This document shows, piece by piece, positions 58,921-64,000 of a DNA stretch of 64,000 nucleotides; positions within the stretch are counted from its first letter, which is position 1, and every line of letters begins with the position of its first letter. The stretch is from Phoenix dactylifera (lineage: Eukaryota > Streptophyta > Magnoliopsida > Arecales > Arecaceae). Made by a program: the position numbers and the translations under genes. Where the stretch lies: contig NC_052393.1 of the NCBI RefSeq assembly GCF_009389715.1, positions 6,076,001-6,140,000 on the forward strand, written 5' to 3'. The notes under the pieces were generated by a model, which saw nothing but the letters and a program-made list of their open reading frames with translations, was not told the DNA's origin and searched no databases.

Positions 58921-60314
58921 GACTCAGGTGTGTTAATAATTTAATATTGCATGCTAGATTTATTTTAGCTTAATGATTTGGAGCCTAGAGTTCCTTTATC
59001 TGGTTTTATGTGAGTCAGTGGTATTCATACAGATTTAAGATCTCATGTGAGATAAAATTATTGGTTCTTTGCTTATCTATCGTATTAATTTAGCCCATAA
59101 ATATTAGCATTTTATTTTTAGTCCTACTACTTATTTTATTTCTTTTTGCATGAAATTGGGCCTTTCTTACTTGCGTAGTTAGCTACATCTGATATACAGT
59201 CTACAAATCAAGAGATTAAACAAAAAATAATTGTTGGAATTAAAAGTAATGTGTAAATTTTCCATCTAATATGGATTCAATGTAAAATGGTGATCAATCC
59301 AAAAGGTAAATCTCAATCACCGCCTCCGACATTAGCAAGTCCAACAGTCCATGCATGGATCAACATTGGTATATGTTGATGATCAAACCCATATTCTATT
59401 TCTTTTTTGTTATCCACAGTTGATAGATGCATCATGCATGACTAATGAACAGTTGTCAAGCATGTTGGAACTGTGGAGCCTTCAACCGCAGCTATTGGGA
59501 TACGTAGCTTGTAACTTTGATATTATATTTAAATTAACAAGTTTAATAAAATTTCTGAATTTGCTTCATCCAAAATTTGGCGGAATTGTAGCTAACACCA
59601 AACATGTAAATTTCGCTACACTCATTTGTTAGTCCTTCATGTGCTATGGCAAATTCAGTCAAAGTTAATTTATGAAGGTAACTCAAATTGTAGACTCGTG
59701 ATAGTGGTAAATTTTAGCTGAAGTAACATAAGCAATTCCTTAAAAGGTTTCTAGGTGTTCAAATATGCCCAATCAAAAGACAATGTAGGGAAGGAGTAGT
59801 GGTCTAAACCTCTTTATTTATAACTCCATATCATTGATATATGATCAAAAAATTTTCGACAAAAACATGATCAAATTTAGTATCCTTTTAATAGAAGGTT
59901 ATTTTGATCTTTATTTTTCATCCCTAGCTAGGTATAAGTTTTCTAATGCCACGTGGGTCTAGAACTTATAATTTCAAGCCAACTTTAATTTTTATTTTAT
60001 TTTTAAATATAGAAAAGCAGTGCTCAATAGAGACGTGTACTTTGCATCAAGCACGTACACGCTTGGTCCCCCTTAACATTCAAACCCTGCACAAACTGGA
60101 TGTTGACTTGGTTCAAGAAAGGAATGCTTATGGTTGATGTTGTACTTAGGTGGCTTTGACCCACAAGGTGCAAGTGTATATAGCACATTCATTTGTGCTG
60201 ATTTTGAAGGAAGAAGATTAGAGATTACAGTGCAGAGAATGTTAACATATCAAAATAGGGAGCATCATCTGCTCTATCTTGGGCAGCCTGACCTCTCCTT
60301 CCCAATAACAAAAA

Positions 60315-60361
<47 letters not shown>

Positions 60362-61896
60362 ATATACCTTCTTCTTCCTCTTCATTTTCTTTCTTTCTTT
60401 TTTCATTTGTACGCATGCTGTGTGCATGTGTGTGCGGAGAGGGATTGGAAATGCATGATGTAAATTTCCTTTTATGAAGCTTGCTCTCGACATAGAATGC
60501 ATGATGACATGCTTAATGCGTTTATCTGTATTTATAAAATTTATGATGTGCGAATTGTTTTTGATATTTTTACTACGCGGATGTGGCAATCAAACAGACT
60601 AGATAACATGCAATGTTCTGAATCTGTGATTCAATCTTCCTTCCCCTTTAAACCTTCATGAATTTTTGAAGTTCTGGTTCCTTGGTTTATATTTTCTGCA
60701 CAAGGTGATTTTAGAACTACTTTGACTTGATGGCAACCGAGTTGACATTGCCAACAGAGTCTAAAAATACCAGTTCACCCATCATAAAGAAAAGGAAAAT
60801 AATCGATGTATCTACGGCATATCTCAGTTTCATACATATGTCTTTCTTGATTTTTGCTTTAAAGTTTTTGGACCAAGCAGACTCTGGCTTTCATGAGGAT
60901 ATGAGCTACAACTTTTTCAAGGACCCGTTTGGAGAATTACTTTTGGAGTGCTGACTATGACAAAGCAATAATGGCATTGCTTCTGACATGCCTCCACAAA
61001 TTTATTACTTTACATGCCACAAGGATCAATAGAGCAGCATGCCACAAGAAAAACATTTCAGGCTTCCTCGTGAGTGAGTTGTTTGCATTAAGAAAGCTAT
61101 GTTGTTTAATTGATAGTAAATAATTTATTTTCACCTTTGTTCAAAGTTAAGTTTGTTCCATGTAATTGGATTTTGATATCAATAGTGCCTTGTTGAAGGT
61201 CGGTATTATCTGTTATTCATTATGGAATCTTACGGTCATTACTACCTGTCATCTGTGAATTTTGGTTGTTCTTTCCTAGCAAGTAACATAAATATCTTTG
61301 TGCTAGGCAAACATACACAATTTCATGCACTTGGTCCTTTTAAAGTAGATGTTGTCTACTGTACTTCTTCATGTGCTAAGGAAGTTCTTTTATCATACCT
61401 CAACCAGCTTCTTTGAAAATTGCACACTGGACCTGATTTCAGTGTCCGCTGTTTGTAAAACTTGAAGGCGTACTTCATCTTCATGTGTATTATTTCCATT
61501 CTACTTTAGCAAGATATTTTTCTAATCTTATCATTCTTTTGTGCAATAGATAGAAGAAAATACGTCCAGTATTAACATTGAATCAGATCCTTGAGTCATC
61601 TTGAATGACAAATTTTGGGATATTGTGTTTTTTTTTCTTGTAATAGAGGCTCCTGGTGCTCTTATAGACTTCTTAATTTCTTGCATCCAAAAGACTTTGT
61701 GAGAATATGTTATCTGCAAACCATTGCCATTTTCCCCTCCTTTATTCTGAGTATACTTGGACTACTTATTGGGGTTCCAAAAAAGAACAATGTTATATGG
61801 ATGGCTAGGGTACTTACATGGCACTTAGGTGATATGGAGTTGCCTAGGCAGAATTGGAGGTAAAGGAGGGAATAAAGAAGGTGGAGGATGGATGAA
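58921..61896. other. AT-rich intergenic DNA
   Basis: No gene is supported. A (CA)n microsatellite lies at about 60319-60359. The frame at 60730-60830 (MATELTLPTESKNTSSPIIK) is protein-like in composition but not recognised. Confidence 0.45.
60319..60359. repeat. (CA)n microsatellite
   Basis: About 20 uninterrupted CA dinucleotides. Confidence 0.95.
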
Positions 61897-62220
61897 TGTA
61901 AAGACTCACACATATGTGTGTTTAATCTCACATCGGCTATGCAATAGATAGATCCTAAATACCTATACAAGACTAAGAAACCTAATTAACATCTTCCGGC
62001 TAATCTTTTTGGAGGAGATTTTGGGTTATTACAAATTATATCAGAGCATATCCGGCCCATGACCCATGTGGACTAGAGGATAGTGCAGCACGATGTTATT
62101 TGAATGGATTATGAGCTATGCATTAGATAGATATTAGATATTTGTATTATTGTATAAAGCCAAGGAATCTAAATAACATCTTTCAGCTAATTTTTTTGAG
62201 TGAGGTCCTGGGTCGTTACA
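61897..62220 (+). mobile_element. TRIM (miniature LTR retrotransposon, fossil)
   Basis: The first LTR (61897-62033) starts TGTAAAGACTCACAC and ends GGGTTATTACA. It is followed by AATTATATCAGAGC, close to the TGGTATCAGAGC primer site complementary to initiator tRNA-Met. About 60 bp of internal DNA follow. The second LTR (about 62094-62220) shares GAGCTATGCA/GGCTATGCA, TAACATCTT(C/T)C.GCTAAT and ends GGGTCGTTACA. There is no coding region, as is normal for TRIMs. The two LTRs are clearly diverged, so it is an old insertion. Family is not named. Confidence 0.7.
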
Positions 62221-62251
62221 TGGAGGCACCACAGAAGGTCGATGGTAAGGG

Positions 62252-62297
<46 letters not shown>

Positions 62298-63629
62298 AGA
62301 GGTCGATTAGGAGAGAATAGGGGAGAAGAATGGAGTTGAAAAAGGTGTATGTAGTTGCCTGGTAATTAAGTTTGACCACATGCAGCTCGTCACCCCTTTC
62401 CAATTGTCAATAATCTCCCCTCTCTTGCCTCTTTGATTTCTTAATTTGTAGTTCTCTTGCTTAGACTTACTCTTGAAACAGCGAGCATTGCCTCACCCCT
62501 CACACCCCACTTCCCCAGAAAAGAAAAAGGTGAACACCAATAAAGCTGAGTTATCTTTGCGCAATGACGGATTTCATCAATTGTCTCTCTGGATCAAATA
62601 AGAGCAAAGTAATTTTTCTCTATATGAGTGAAGAACATGAGTTTCACAGCCTAATAATATGCACAAACCTCGTGGTAAGTTGTTAATGCTGCAAATAAAT
62701 GGATGGTTAAGGTTAGTTTTCTGGTGACGTCCTTGAACTAATTTGATTATCAATTAATTATTTGACTAACAAAAGTTTTTTTTTTTTGGCAGTTCGTAGT
62801 GACCAAACTCAGTTGAATGTTTGCTTCAGATTTTGAATTATCTTAAACGTTTTTTATGTTTTGTCATTGCATTTGAAACAGCATGATTGTTGAATTTAAA
62901 GGATGGCAAAGTGAACACCTTTATCAAATTGATCTTTGTGAGGCTGGAGCATTAGAGTAAGGCTCTGGACTACTTGTTCTGCAATCTAAACTGGATTTTA
63001 CACTGGTTTGTGATGAACACAACGTTTCCTTCTTTTTAGTTTCTGCTGCCATGATTGATAGTTTTTTACTGTTGATCTCACATCGAGAGCAGCTCCTTCT
63101 TGTTCAGCGTCGATCTTCCTCTAACTCCGAAGAATTGGTCAAGCATTGTGGAAAATACATCGTAGAGGTGACATTGCCGTTTATATGACCAGGTTGAGTC
63201 TCCATCCCAGGAATACACTAGAAATCGCCAAGGAGGCAAATTGAATAATTAAGAGCATGCAATTAGAACAAGTAAATATGTGTAATAATCAAACCTGATT
63301 CATTACCAACTGGAATTTGATAAGTGCTTTGACACATTTTATTGCATAATGTTCTGTAGCTTAGAAATCTATATATGCATCTGGCAAAAGATAATTGCAT
63401 AATTGCTAAAACCATAGTTGGTCTTGAAGAGATCACTGGTGGAATTATATTAAAGAGAAGTTCAATTTGTAAACATAAAACATGTCTTGCATATGTATTA
63501 AGCATAAAGTATAATTAGGGTTTGGGGCTTCACGTAGGAAACTATTATTTTTATTTTCAGGAAAGCTTTACAAAGGAGATTATAAGCAGTAGCAGTAATT
63601 ATTATTAAAGGAGGCCAGCGCATAGCATT
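62221..63629. other. Intergenic DNA and subtilase 3' flank
   Basis: A (GA)n tract lies at about 62260-62294. The part nearest 63629 is probably the 3' UTR of the minus-strand subtilase. Nothing else is supported. Confidence 0.45.
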
Positions 63630-64000
63630 TTAAAGGAATGTGACTGCAATGGGACTCCTGACAAGGTATTTGCCGGATACCCATTTAAGCTGCCCTTCTA
63701 CGACTTCTCCTGCGCTCCACTGTTGGGAGCCCTTGTGGCTGAATGTGAGATCGAAACTTTGCTTCTCATCAACCTGGGAGAATTGCAGCGTAGCAGGAGT
63801 AACGTCTACACGGACTCCTTCTGGTTCCTCAACTTCGATCGTGTAGACAGTATCAGCATCTCCTACATTGGTCACTGTTCGATTTACCGCCGTCGTCGCG
63901 GAAGGTGAAGTTCCAAGGTGAACCATGATTGAAGGGTAGTTTAAGTCTTCTGGACGTATCTGATGGACCTGGGAGCAGTAGACTCTGCCACGAACAATAG
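63630..64000 (-). CDS. Subtilisin-like serine protease (subtilase), C-terminal part
   Basis: The last 122 codons of a plant subtilase; the gene continues beyond the window edge. The visible part opens IVRGRVYCSQVHQIRPEDLN, then YPSIMV and NRTVTNVGDADTVYTIEV, and ends SPIAVTFL. LNYPS and RTVTNVG are diagnostic of the C-terminal fibronectin III-like domain of the plant S8A family. The catalytic Asp, His and Ser lie upstream, outside the window. These are secreted, glycosylated proteases of the apoplast or cell wall, with roles in development and defence. The exact subfamily (SBT1-SBT6) cannot be told from this segment. Confidence 0.9.
   Translation of the reverse strand, partial: IVRGRVYCSQVHQIRPEDLNYPSIMVHLGTSPSATTAVNRTVTNVGDADTVYTIEVEEPEGVRVDVTPATLQFSQVDEKQSFDLTFSHKGSQQWSAGEVVEGQLKWVSGKYLVRSPIAVTFL

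Overview
The window is nuclear DNA from a flowering plant. Spliced genes with GT-AG introns, a plant-type intron-bearing tRNA-Met, plant-only gene families, and plant transposons (Tourist-like MITEs, an Au-type SINE, L1-type LINEs, a TRIM) all say so. The GC-rich, intronless MYC and VQ genes set in AT-rich flanks fit a monocot. A palm is my best guess, but that is inference.

Layout. 1-11.2 kb: AT-rich intergenic DNA with MITEs, a decayed LINE, an Au-type SINE and a faint F-box-associated remnant. 11.2-12.2 kb (-): a HAIKU1-like VQ-motif protein. 13.4 kb (-): elongator tRNA-Met with an 11-nt intron. 13.5-18 kb (+): a small gene with a bZIP-like basic region; its probable 5' UTR intron carries a MITE that has captured a methyltransferase-like fragment. 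21.7-23.8 kb (-): a complete MYC2-type bHLH factor with three G-boxes in its upstream DNA. 24-42 kb: a repeat-rich tract with LINE 3' ends, an LTR with a minisatellite beside it, microsatellites, a nested MITE, and the broken 3' part of an exosome RRP46 gene (33.9-38.5 kb). 42.9-51.9 kb (+): a complete seven-exon ArfGAP2/3-type gene (AGD8/9/10 class). 54.5-57.6 kb (-): a complete nine-exon ubiquitin-specific protease (UBP20/21 class) with one GC-AG intron. 57.9-58.9 kb: a three-copy tandem repeat. 61.9-62.2 kb: a TRIM. 63.6 kb to the window end (-): the last exon of a subtilisin-like protease.

The genes are unrelated neighbours, as is usual in plants: jasmonate transcription (MYC2), seed-size signalling (VQ/IKU1), COPI vesicle traffic (ArfGAP), deubiquitination (UBP) and extracellular proteolysis (subtilase). 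I rebuilt exon-intron structures by hand from splice signals and frame continuity. The ArfGAP (403 aa) and UBP (590 aa) models keep one open frame through every junction. I did not find a wholly new system. The most unusual items are the gene-capturing MITE, the GC-AG intron, the nested MITE insertion, and two LINE tails stacked at one site.
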